Below, piece after piece: positions 1 to 7,229 of a stretch of 64,000 bases of DNA (its first letter is position 1; the number at the start of each line of letters is the position of its first letter). The notes below the pieces were generated by a model. That model made no database searches, had not been told where the DNA came from, and saw only the letters and a program-made list of their open reading frames with translations. The stretch lies in NCBI RefSeq assembly GCF_000376565.1, contig NZ_BARG01000038.1, positions 248,001 through 312,000 on the forward strand, written 5' to 3'. This stretch comes from Streptomyces hokutonensis. GTDB taxonomy: Bacteria; Actinomycetota; Actinomycetes; Streptomycetales; Streptomycetaceae. The translations under genes were made by a program, and so were the position numbers.

Positions 1-798
1 GTACCAGTCGTCGGTCCAGCCGTTGATGGGCGAGACGAGCTTCTCGTCGAGGAGCTTCTGCCAGGTGTCCGTGTACTTCTTGGCGCCCGCGTCCTCGAAG
101 TTGACCGTCACCTTGGTGCCGTCGACCTTGTAGGGGCGCGAACCGGCCTGCCACAGCATGCTGGTGGTGAAGCCGGCGTCACCGGCGTCGTTGGCGATGT
201 ACGCCTTGGGGTCGGCCTTGTGCAGCTTGCGGGCCGCGTCGACGTACTCGTCCCAGGTGGTCGGGACGGCGATCTTGTACTTGTCGAAGACCTTCTTGTT
301 GTAGAACATCGCCATCGGGCCCGAGTCCATCGGCAGGCCGTAGACCTTGGAGCCGTCGCTCACCGCGTTCCACGGACCGGCCGTGTACTTGGACGCCAGC
401 TTGTCGGCGCCGTACGGCGCCAGGTCGCTGAGCCCCTTGGTCAGGGAGTACTGGCTGAGGGCGAAGTACTCGACCTGGGAGACGTCCGGGACGCCCTTCC
501 CGGCCGCGATCGCGTTCGACAGCGCGGTGTAGTACTTGTCACCGGACTTGTCGCTGACCAGGTTGACCTTGACCTTGGGGTACTTCTTCTCGAAGTCGGC
601 CGCGACCTTCTTCAGGGTGGGCTCCCAGGCCCAGACCGTGACCGAGCCGCCCTTCTTCAGGGCCGCCTGGATGTCCGAGGCCGAGACGGCCTTGGTGCTG
701 GAGCTGTCGTCGTCCGAACTGCCGCACGCCGTCGCCCCCAGGGAGAGGACGGAGAGGAGGGCGAGGCCGCGCAGCAGGCGGCCGGTGGTTCTGCGCAT
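1..798 (-). CDS. Sugar ABC transporter substrate-binding lipoprotein (3' end outside window)
   Basis: Extracellular binding protein that would capture a sugar or oligosaccharide and deliver it to the two permeases encoded just upstream. The N-terminus (MRRTTGRLLRG...) is basic, then hydrophobic, and ends in a lipobox-like GATAC followed by GSSDDD, as in lipoproteins. The mature part reads like family 1 solute-binding proteins: a VTVWAWEP strand, then FEKKYPKVKVNLV, then GLPMDSGPMAMFYNKKVFDKY. About 265 residues are present; the family is usually 420-450, so the C-terminal third lies before base 1. It is the last gene seen of the permease operon, 46 bp after the MalG-type gene, so the order is permease-permease-binding protein. 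The substrate cannot be read from sequence; the cellulase sharing the operator (42527-43570) hints at a beta-glucan-derived sugar. Confidence 0.93.
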   Translation of the reverse strand, partial: MRRTTGRLLRGLALLSVLSLGATACGSSDDDSSSTKAVSASDIQAALKKGGSVTVWAWEPTLKKVAADFEKKYPKVKVNLVSDKSGDKYYTALSNAIAAGKGVPDVSQVEYFALSQYSLTKGLSDLAPYGADKLASKYTAGPWNAVSDGSKVYGLPMDSGPMAMFYNKKVFDKYKIAVPTTWDEYVDAARKLHKADPKAYIANDAGDAGFTTSMLWQAGSRPYKVDGTKVTVNFEDAGAKKYTDTWQKLLDEKLVSPINGWTDDWY

Positions 799-844
799 GG
801 AGGTGCTTCCACTTCTTCGTGGGTGGGACTACTTGAGGGTGGGG

Positions 845-1795
845 TTATTCCTTGACGCTTCCGGCGGCGAGACCGGACTGCCAGTACTTCTGCAGCAGCA
901 GGAACGCCGCGATCAGCGGCACGATGGTGAGCAGCGAACCGGTGATCACCAGGTTGAAGATCACGTCACCGCCGATCGTCTGCGCCTGGGAGCTCCAGGC
1001 GCTCAGACCAAGCGTCAGCGGGTACCAGTTGGGATCCCTGAGCATGATCAGCGGGAGGAAGTAGTTGTTCCAGGTCGCGACGGTGGTGAACAGCAGCACC
1101 GTGACGACACCGGGGGCGAGCAGCGGCAGCGATACCTGGAAGAAGGTGCGGATCTCGCCCGCTCCGTCCATGCGGGCGGCTTCGAGGAGTTCGACCGGGA
1201 TGGCCTCGGTCGCGAAGACCCACATCAGATAGAGGCCGAACGGCGAGATCAGCGAGGGGATGATCACAGCCCAAGGGGTGTCCGTCAGTCCGATCTTGCT
1301 GAACATCAGGAAGGTGGGCACCGCGAGGGCCGTGCCCGGGACGGCTACGGCACCGATGACCACGGCGAAGATCGCGCGCTTCCCGGGGAAGTTGAACTTC
1401 GCCAGCGCGTAGCCGCCGAGGATCGCCAGGAAGGTGGCCCCGCCGGCGCCGAGCACGACGTAGAGCAGGGTGTTCAGCAGCCACCGGCCGAAGATGCCGT
1501 CGTGGTAGGTGAACGTGTCGTGGATGTTCGACCAGAGGGCGAAACGGTGGGCGAACCACAGGCCGTTGGAGTCGGCCAGTCCCGACTGGGTCTTGGTGGC
1601 GCTGATGACCAGCCAGATCAGGGGCACCACGGTGTAGACCAGGATCAGACCGGTGAGCACGGTCAGCAGCACACTGCGCTTCGGGCGCCCGGGCGTGTGC
1701 TTCTTGCGGGGCGTGCGCAGCCGGGGCGCGGTTCGGGAGCCGCCGCCGGACGGTGCGGGCGCCGACGCCGAGGCGGTGGTGACGGGGGTGCTCAT
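845..1795 (-). CDS. Sugar ABC transporter permease, MalG type
   Basis: Inner-membrane permease of a carbohydrate ABC importer. The protein has 316 residues with a 40-residue Pro/Arg-rich cytoplasmic N-terminus, a first membrane segment near residues 42-62 (LLTVLTGLILVYTVVPLIW), and five more segments. The EAA loop that docks the ATPase is visible as ELLEAARMDGAGEIRTFFQ. The start codon lies 2 bp after the stop of the MalF-type gene, so the two are translationally coupled. No ATP-binding subunit is encoded nearby; Streptomyces sugar importers of this class commonly share the MsiK ATPase encoded elsewhere, which is family knowledge and not seen here. Confidence 0.95.
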   Translation of the reverse strand: MSTPVTTASASAPAPSGGGSRTAPRLRTPRKKHTPGRPKRSVLLTVLTGLILVYTVVPLIWLVISATKTQSGLADSNGLWFAHRFALWSNIHDTFTYHDGIFGRWLLNTLLYVVLGAGGATFLAILGGYALAKFNFPGKRAIFAVVIGAVAVPGTALAVPTFLMFSKIGLTDTPWAVIIPSLISPFGLYLMWVFATEAIPVELLEAARMDGAGEIRTFFQVSLPLLAPGVVTVLLFTTVATWNNYFLPLIMLRDPNWYPLTLGLSAWSSQAQTIGGDVIFNLVITGSLLTIVPLIAAFLLLQKYWQSGLAAGSVKE

Positions 1796-1797
1796 GG

Positions 1798-2724
1798 TCA
1801 GGCTCCCTTGCGCATGCCGCGAAGCTGCACGACATAGGCGATGACCATGGTGATCAGCCCCATGATGATCGCGACCGCCGCGGAGTAGTTGTGCTGCTGG
1901 CCGTTGAAGGACAGCGAGTACGTGTAGAAGTTCGGGGTGTAGTCCGTCGTGATCGCGTTGCGTGCCAGCGGTCGCAGGATGCTCGGCTCGTTGAAGAGCT
2001 GGAAGCTGCCGATGATCGAGAAGATCGTCGCGATGACCAGCGCGCCGCGGATCGCGGGGAGCTTGATGGCGGTGATGACGCGGAACTGCCCGGCACCGTC
2101 GATCTCCGCGGCCTCGTACAGCGAGGTCGGGATGACCCGCAGCGCGGAGTAGAAGATCAGCATGTTGTAGCCGACGAACTCCCAGGTCACGATGTTGCCG
2201 ATCGACGCCAGCACCAGGTGTGTGGAGAGCGGGTCGGGCAGCGTGACGCCGAAGGCGCTGTTGATGTCTCCCACCAGACCGAACTGGGTGCCGTACATGA
2301 AGCCCCACATCAGGGTGGCGACCACCGCGGGCACGGCGTACGGCAGGAAGATCGTGATCCGGAAGAAGTCCCGGCCGAAGAGCCGGCCGCTGTCCAGGGC
2401 GAGGGCCACGAACAGGGCGATGCCGAGCATGATCGGCACCTGGATCACCAGGAACAGCGAGACCCGCTCCAGGGAGGACCAGAACTGGTCGTCCTGGAAG
2501 GCCTGCGTGTAGTTGTCCAGGCCGACGAAGTGGTTCCCGCCGATGAGCTGGTTGCGGTACAGGCTGAGATAGACCGAGTACACGATCGGAGCCAGGAAGA
2601 CGAAGGCGAAGACCACCGCGAAGGGGCCGATGAAACCCCACCCTGTCCAGGAACGGCGGTCCCGTTTGGCCGATGGCCGGACCGGGGGCCGATTCGCGGC
2701 CGCAGGGGGCTGAAGCGTCGTCAT
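1798..2724 (-). CDS. Sugar ABC transporter permease, MalF type
   Basis: First gene of the transporter operon and partner of the MalG-type permease. The 308-residue protein has a short charged N-terminus (KRDRRSWTGW), six predicted membrane segments beginning with FIGPFAVVFAFVFLAPIVY, and the EAA motif SLYEAAEIDGAGQFRVIT near residue 210. Family 1 sugar permeases are usually 290-330 residues, so it is complete. The gene is divergent from the LacI-family regulator; two palindromic operators lie 50 and 93 bp upstream of its start, which points to direct repression by that regulator. Confidence 0.95.
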   Translation of the reverse strand: MTTLQPPAAANRPPVRPSAKRDRRSWTGWGFIGPFAVVFAFVFLAPIVYSVYLSLYRNQLIGGNHFVGLDNYTQAFQDDQFWSSLERVSLFLVIQVPIMLGIALFVALALDSGRLFGRDFFRITIFLPYAVPAVVATLMWGFMYGTQFGLVGDINSAFGVTLPDPLSTHLVLASIGNIVTWEFVGYNMLIFYSALRVIPTSLYEAAEIDGAGQFRVITAIKLPAIRGALVIATIFSIIGSFQLFNEPSILRPLARNAITTDYTPNFYTYSLSFNGQQHNYSAAVAIIMGLITMVIAYVVQLRGMRKGA

Positions 2725-2773
2725 GTAGTTCCTCGCTCGTCCATCTCGGAACCGGCGTCACACGCCGTCGCGA

Positions 2774-2787
2774 TGGTTGCGTAAACA
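2774..2787. promoter_or_regulatory. Secondary LacI-type operator
   Basis: TGGTTGCGTAAACA matches the perfect palindrome at 2817-2830 in 12 of 14 positions and has an intact right half-site. It lies 50 bp upstream of the MalF-type permease, 43 bp (about four helical turns) from the main site, which would suit cooperative binding of one repressor tetramer or two dimers. Confidence 0.55.
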
Positions 2788-2816
2788 CCCAGGTCCGAGA
2801 TGGTCCCGGCCTGTTA

Positions 2817-2830
2817 TGTTTACGTAAACA
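2817..2830. promoter_or_regulatory. LacI-type operator TGTTTACGTAAACA
   Basis: A perfect 14-bp palindrome with the central CG step typical of LacI-family operators. It sits in the divergent gap between the sugar ABC operon and the LacI regulator, so it can serve both repression of transport and autoregulation. The same site with one base changed occurs at 43717-43730 before the GH5 cellulase gene. Confidence 0.8.
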
Positions 2831-2928
2831 TCTGATGGCGGCATGTCTACACTGCCCCAATGTCGGTGGTCAAGGGCCGTTTGGAGAAACGTGCCCCAGG
2901 CAATCGGATCGATAGGGGAAGGAGACGG

Positions 2929-4017
2929 GTGGACACAGCGCACAGTGCCTCGGCCGGCACCGAGGAGCCCCGTAGACGCGGCGGGAAACGGGTGCTGCGG
3001 CGCGCCCCGAGCGCGTCCATGGCCGATGTGGCACGCCTGGCCGGCGTCTCCTCGCAGACCGTCTCCCGGGTGTCCAACGGTTACGCGGGTGTGAACGAGG
3101 AAACCCGGCAGCAGGTCCTCGCCGCCATGAAGGAACTGGGCTACCGGCCCAACAGCGCAGCCCGCGCGCTCAAACGCGGCGAGTTCCGCACCATCGGCGT
3201 GATCACGTTCAACCTCTCCACCACGGGCAACATGCGCACCCTGGAGGCGATCGCCACCTCCGCCGCGCACGAGGGCTACGCCGTCACACTGCTGCCGGTC
3301 GCCGTCCCCACCCAGGACGAGGTGCGGGGCGCCTTCTCCCGCCTCGGCGAACTCGCCGTCGACGCCGTCATCGCGATCATGGAGGTCCACCTCCTCGACG
3401 CGGCGACCATCTCGCTGCCGCCCCACGTCCAGGTCGTCGTCGCCGACTCCGACGCGGGCGACCGCTACAGCGTCGTCGACACCGACCAGAACGGCGGGGC
3501 GCGCGCGGCCGTACGGCATCTCCTCGACCTCGGCCACCGCACCGTCTGGCACCTCGCCGGACCCGAGGAGTCCTTCGCCGCCCAGCGCCGCGCCGACGCC
3601 TGGCGCGCCGAACTCACCGACGCGGGGTGCCCGGTGCCACCCGTGGTGCGCGGCGACTGGTCCGCGGAGTCCGGCTACCGCGTGGGACTGGAACTGGCCC
3701 AACAGGCCGACTGCACGGCCGTGTTCGCGGCCAACGACCAGATGGCACTCGGCCTCCTTCGGGCCCTGCACGAGCGCGGCCGGCGCATCCCCGAGGACGT
3801 CAGCGTGATCGGCTTCGACGACATCCCCGAGGCCGGTTCCTTCCTGCCGCCCCTGACCACCGTCCACCAGGACTTCGCCGAGGTCGGCCGCCTGTGCGTG
3901 CAGGGTGTCCTACGGCGGATGCGGGACCGGGGCGACGAGCACGGCACCACCCTGGTGCCGACCGAGCTCGTGGTGCGCGCGAGTACGGCGGCGCCCGCCC
4001 TCGCCGTGGACGAGTAG
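2929..4017 (+). CDS. LacI-family transcriptional regulator
   Basis: Repressor expected to sense a sugar and control the divergent transporter genes. The N-terminal helix-turn-helix is clear (SMADVARLAGVSSQTVSR, then a hinge ending NSAARALKRG) followed by a periplasmic-binding-protein-like ligand domain with the usual late block MALGLLRALHERGRRIPEDVS and IGFDDIPEA. About 362 residues from the GTG at 2929, which follows a GGGGAAGGAG ribosome site; an ATG at 2860 in the same frame would add 23 residues but has no such site. The 34-residue tail before the HTH is longer than in many relatives. A perfect-palindrome operator lies 99 bp upstream of this start. Confidence 0.93.
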   Translation: MDTAHSASAGTEEPRRRGGKRVLRRAPSASMADVARLAGVSSQTVSRVSNGYAGVNEETRQQVLAAMKELGYRPNSAARALKRGEFRTIGVITFNLSTTGNMRTLEAIATSAAHEGYAVTLLPVAVPTQDEVRGAFSRLGELAVDAVIAIMEVHLLDAATISLPPHVQVVVADSDAGDRYSVVDTDQNGGARAAVRHLLDLGHRTVWHLAGPEESFAAQRRADAWRAELTDAGCPVPPVVRGDWSAESGYRVGLELAQQADCTAVFAANDQMALGLLRALHERGRRIPEDVSVIGFDDIPEAGSFLPPLTTVHQDFAEVGRLCVQGVLRRMRDRGDEHGTTLVPTELVVRASTAAPALAVDE

Positions 4018-4033
4018 CGGGCGCAAGGTCTTT

Positions 4034-4059
4034 CCGGCCCGCCTCAACGGGCGGGCCGG
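4034..4059. terminator. Bidirectional terminator between convergent genes
   Basis: A 10-bp perfect stem (CCGGCCCGCC with its complement) and 6-base loop lie between the stops of the LacI regulator (4017) and the 6-phosphogluconate dehydrogenase gene (4073). There is no long T tract, as is common for terminators in this genus. Confidence 0.7.
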
Positions 4060-4072
4060 GTAAGGGAGTTGG

Positions 4073-5542
4073 TCAGGCGGTCGTCTCCGGGCGGCCGGGC
4101 CGGGACCAGTGGGTGTGGAAGGTGCCCGAGCGGTCGGTACGCCCGTAGGTGTGGGCACCGAAGAAGTCGCGCTGACCCTGGAGCAGGGCCGCCGGCAGGC
4201 GTTCGGCGCGCAGCGTGTCGTAGTGCGACAGCGCGGCGGAGAACGCCGGGACGGGGATGCCGCGACGGGCCGCGGAGGCGACCACCTCGCGCCACGGGAC
4301 CTGCGCGTCGCCGATCTCGCGCGCGAAGGTCTCCTCGCCGAGCAGGCTCACCAGACCCGGGTCGGCCGTGTAGGCGGCGCGGATCCGGTCGAGGAAGGAG
4401 GCGCGGATGATGCAGCCGCCGCGCCAGATGCCGGCGACCGCGGCGAGGTCGATCGACCAGCCGTACTCGGTGGCCGCGTCCTGGATCATCTTCCAGCCCT
4501 GGTCGTAGGCGATGACCTTCGAGGCGTACAGCGCCTGTTCGACCTGGGCGGTGAAGCGCTCGGCCTCGGTGCGGCTCAGCGGGGGAGTGGTGCCGCCGGG
4601 CAGCCCTCGGTAGGCCGCGCGCAGGTCCGCCTGGCTGGAGGAGGCGCGGGCGAAGGTGGCCTGGGCGATCGCGGTGACCGGCGAACCCAGCTCCAGCGCG
4701 GTCTGCACGGTCCAGCGTCCGGTGCCCTTCTGGCCCGCCGCGTCCTTGACGATGTCGACGAACGCCCCGCCGGTCTCCGCGTCCGTGTGCGCGAGGACCT
4801 CGGCGGTGATCTCGATCAGGTAGGAGCCGAGCCGTCCCTCGTTCCAGCGGCGGAAGATGTCCGCGATCTCGGCGGGGGAGTAACCCCCGACCTGGCGCAG
4901 CAGGTCGTAGGCCTCGGCGATGAGCTGCATGTCGGCGTACTCGATGCCGTTGTGCACCATCTTCACGAAGTGCCCGGCGCCGTCGGTGCCGATGTGCGTG
5001 GAGCAGGGCTCCCCGTCGACCTTCGCGCTGACCGACTCGAACATCGGGCCCAGCACGGCGTACGACTCCGCCGAGCCGCCGGGCATGATCGACGGCCCGT
5101 TCAGCGCGCCCTCCTCGCCGCCGGAGACCCCGGCGCCGACGAAGTGCAGGCCCTGTTCGCGCAGGGCGGCCTCGCGGCGGCGGGTGTCGGCGAAGTGCGC
5201 GTTGCCGCCGTCGATGATCATGTCGCCGGGCTCCATCAGCGCGGCGAACTCGTCGATCACGGCGTCGGTGGCCGGACCGGCCTGCACCATGATCATCAAG
5301 CGGCGGGGGCGTTCGAGGGCGGCCACGAACTCCTGTGCCGTCTCGGCCGGGACGAAGGCACCCTCGTCGCCGTACTCCTTCATCAACTCGTGGGTCCGGT
5401 GCGGCGACCGGTTGTGGACGGCGACCGTGTAGCCGTTGCGGGCGAAGTTGCGGGCCAGATTGCGGCCCATCACACCCAGGCCGGTGACGCCGATCTGCGC
5501 GGTGGCGTCGGCGGCTGGGCTGTTCGGTGCGGATGCGTTCAT
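4073..5542 (-). CDS. gnd: 6-phosphogluconate dehydrogenase, decarboxylating
   Basis: Oxidises and decarboxylates 6-phosphogluconate to ribulose 5-phosphate in the pentose phosphate pathway, in the cytoplasm. The protein has 489 residues, close to the long (about 470-residue) form of the family. The Rossmann fingerprint IGVTGLGVMGRNLARNFAR starts near residue 17; DGGNAHFADT, VSGGEEGALNGPSIMPGG and the catalytic KMVHNGIEYADMQ block are all intact. The C-terminal helical domain (GWSIDLAAVAGIWRGGCIIRA) and a final HTHW tail are present. It stands alone between convergent and divergent neighbours, without the zwf or tal genes that can accompany it. The sugar transporter next door may be coincidental. 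Confidence 0.97.
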   Translation of the reverse strand: MNASAPNSPAADATAQIGVTGLGVMGRNLARNFARNGYTVAVHNRSPHRTHELMKEYGDEGAFVPAETAQEFVAALERPRRLMIMVQAGPATDAVIDEFAALMEPGDMIIDGGNAHFADTRRREAALREQGLHFVGAGVSGGEEGALNGPSIMPGGSAESYAVLGPMFESVSAKVDGEPCSTHIGTDGAGHFVKMVHNGIEYADMQLIAEAYDLLRQVGGYSPAEIADIFRRWNEGRLGSYLIEITAEVLAHTDAETGGAFVDIVKDAAGQKGTGRWTVQTALELGSPVTAIAQATFARASSSQADLRAAYRGLPGGTTPPLSRTEAERFTAQVEQALYASKVIAYDQGWKMIQDAATEYGWSIDLAAVAGIWRGGCIIRASFLDRIRAAYTADPGLVSLLGEETFAREIGDAQVPWREVVASAARRGIPVPAFSAALSHYDTLRAERLPAALLQGQRDFFGAHTYGRTDRSGTFHTHWSRPGRPETTA

Positions 5543-5719
5543 GGGGTGCCTGTTCTCCGAGTCGGTGACGTGGCGGGTCGGCGCGGGGCGCCCATGACCG
5601 CTGGTACGTGTGCGATCGCGGATTGACTCGAAATTCCGCGTGATTGGGAGCGATCTTGTCGACCGCCGCACGGCGTGTCCCGCCGGATGCGAAGATCGCT
5701 CCCCTGGGAGGGAGCGGCC

Positions 5720-6580
5720 ATGGGTGACACACGGGTGCGGTGCGCGACGTTCAACGTGCTGCACGGCCAGCTGATCCGGCCGGACGGACATCCGGCCGCC
5801 GCCCGCCCCGACGACGCCTCGGCGCCCCTCGCCGAAGCCGTCGCGTCCCTGGACGTCGACGTACTGGCCCTCCAGGAGGTCGACCGCTTCCAGGAACGCT
5901 CCGGCCGCGTCGACCAGGCGGCGGTCGCCGCCGCCGCGCTCGGCGCACTCGACTGGCGCTACGCGACCGCGCTGCACAGCCGTCTCGTGCCGGGCCGGGG
6001 CTGGGTCAACGACCCGGCCGAACCCGCGCCGCGCGTCCACGGCACCGAGGCACTGGAGCCCGAAGTCCCGTCCCAGGGCGTCGCGTTGCTCTCCCGCCTG
6101 CCGGTCCGCGAGTGGCGGGCCCTACGGCTCTCTCCGGGGCCCCTGGCCGTGCCGCTGAAGGTGGCCGGGCGGACCGCTCCGGTGCTGGCCCGCGATCAGC
6201 CCAGAGCCGCCCTGGCCGCCGTGCTGGAAGGACCGCGCGGCCCCTTCACCGCCGTGGCCCTCCATCTCTCCTTCGTACCGGGCTGGAACATCCGCCAGCT
6301 GCTCACCGTCCGCCGCTGGATCGCCGATCTGCCCCGACCCCAGCTGCTGCTGGGCGACTTCAACCTGATCGGCGCGCTGCCCCGGGTCGCCCTCAACGCG
6401 TCCGCGCGGCACAGCTGGCGGGGTCCGGCCGGACGGGCGACCTACCCCTCGCACCGCCCGCGCGTCCAGCTCGACCACATCCTGGCTGCGGGCCTCGACG
6501 CGGACGCCATGGGGACGGCACACGCACCTAGGACGGCGATCTCGGACCACCGGCCGCTGGTGGTGGAGCTGTCGCTGTGA
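5720..6580 (+). CDS. Endonuclease/exonuclease/phosphatase family protein
   Basis: Metal-dependent phosphoesterase fold (DNase I/inositol phosphatase/sphingomyelinase superfamily). The start ATG at 5720 has a strong GGGAGGGAG site six bases ahead. In about 286 residues the superfamily landmarks follow in order: VRCATFNVLHGQ, DVLALQEVDRF with the metal-binding Glu, VALHLSF with a catalytic His, LLLGDFNLI with the Asp/Asn pair, and SDHRPLVVEL with the final Asp-His pair. All expected active residues are therefore present. No signal peptide is seen, so it probably acts in the cytoplasm. The substrate is not predictable; such stand-alone proteins are common in actinomycetes. It ends 6 bp before a convergent gene. 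Confidence 0.88.
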   Translation: MGDTRVRCATFNVLHGQLIRPDGHPAAARPDDASAPLAEAVASLDVDVLALQEVDRFQERSGRVDQAAVAAAALGALDWRYATALHSRLVPGRGWVNDPAEPAPRVHGTEALEPEVPSQGVALLSRLPVREWRALRLSPGPLAVPLKVAGRTAPVLARDQPRAALAAVLEGPRGPFTAVALHLSFVPGWNIRQLLTVRRWIADLPRPQLLLGDFNLIGALPRVALNASARHSWRGPAGRATYPSHRPRVQLDHILAAGLDADAMGTAHAPRTAISDHRPLVVELSL

Positions 6581-6586
6581 GCCGGC

Positions 6587-7045
6587 TCAGTTCCACAGGG
6601 GGTAGGTCACGACGTGCGCGAACTCGTCCGGCCTTCCGGCGGTGTACGTCAGGCTGATCCGGCCGTACTGCCGTACCCCCGGATGCCGCTTCCACGTCTG
6701 CGCGTTGTCGAGCCGGACGACGACCGGGTACGAGTGGAACTTGCCCGCCGCGCAATAGGGTTTGCAGTCGTTCACCCAGTTGACGCCCGTGGCCGTCGCG
6801 GAGTTGGCGTCCCAGTTGGTCCAACGCAGCGACGCCAGGCGGCTGTTGCCGTCGCCGCAGGCCAGCATGAAGTCGGCGGGGCGCACCTCGGGATGCCAGA
6901 GGCAGTCGACCAGCACGGGGACCGCGGGCTGCCGCTGGGCGACCGGAGCCGCCTTCACCGTCGCCGCGGACGAGGTGCCCATGGCCGGCGCGAGCAGGGC
7001 GGCGGCACAGACCGTGACGAGTCCGACCATGGTGTGTTTGTACAT
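6587..7045 (-). CDS. Small secreted protein of unknown function
   Basis: I do not recognise this 152-residue protein. The ATG at 7045 is preceded by CGGGAG at good spacing. The N-terminus MYKHTMVGLVTVCAAALLAP, then a likely Ala-rich cleavage region before VKAAPV, looks like a Sec signal peptide. The mature part has four cysteines in two pairs (CLWHPEVRPADFMLAC and NDCKPYC), suggesting two disulfides, and several Trp/Tyr residues. Mature secreted proteins of this size with DFMLACGDGN-like text are frequent in Streptomyces. It is convergent with the phosphoesterase-fold gene and 184 bp downstream of the peptidase gene, from which a terminator separates it. Confidence 0.75.
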   Translation of the reverse strand: MYKHTMVGLVTVCAAALLAPAMGTSSAATVKAAPVAQRQPAVPVLVDCLWHPEVRPADFMLACGDGNSRLASLRWTNWDANSATATGVNWVNDCKPYCAAGKFHSYPVVVRLDNAQTWKRHPGVRQYGRISLTYTAGRPDEFAHVVTYPLWN

Positions 7046-7187
7046 GTCCGCTCCCGGCCGCCTGTCGTACCCGTCGCTCCGCACCCGCACCGGCGGTGGG
7101 CCCGCCCGGCGAGACACGGTCGTCGTCGCTCTTCTCGTTCGACGCTACGACCGCGTCCTGGGTTCCACCACTCGTAGGGACCAACGA

Positions 7188-7215
7188 CGCGGCCCGCCGG
7201 GAGTAGCGGGCCGCG
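7188..7215 (-). terminator. Terminator of the NlpC/P60 gene
   Basis: A 10-bp perfect stem (CGCGGCCCGC with its complement, loop of 8) begins 14 bp after the stop of the NlpC/P60 gene and separates it from the secreted-protein gene. Confidence 0.65.
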
Positions 7216-7229
7216 CGTGACGTAGTGGC

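Noticed and set aside
2860..2928. ATG at 2860 as the LacI regulator start
   Set aside because: It has no ribosome site and would add a low-quality tail. GTG 2929 has GGGGAAGGAG at suitable distance.
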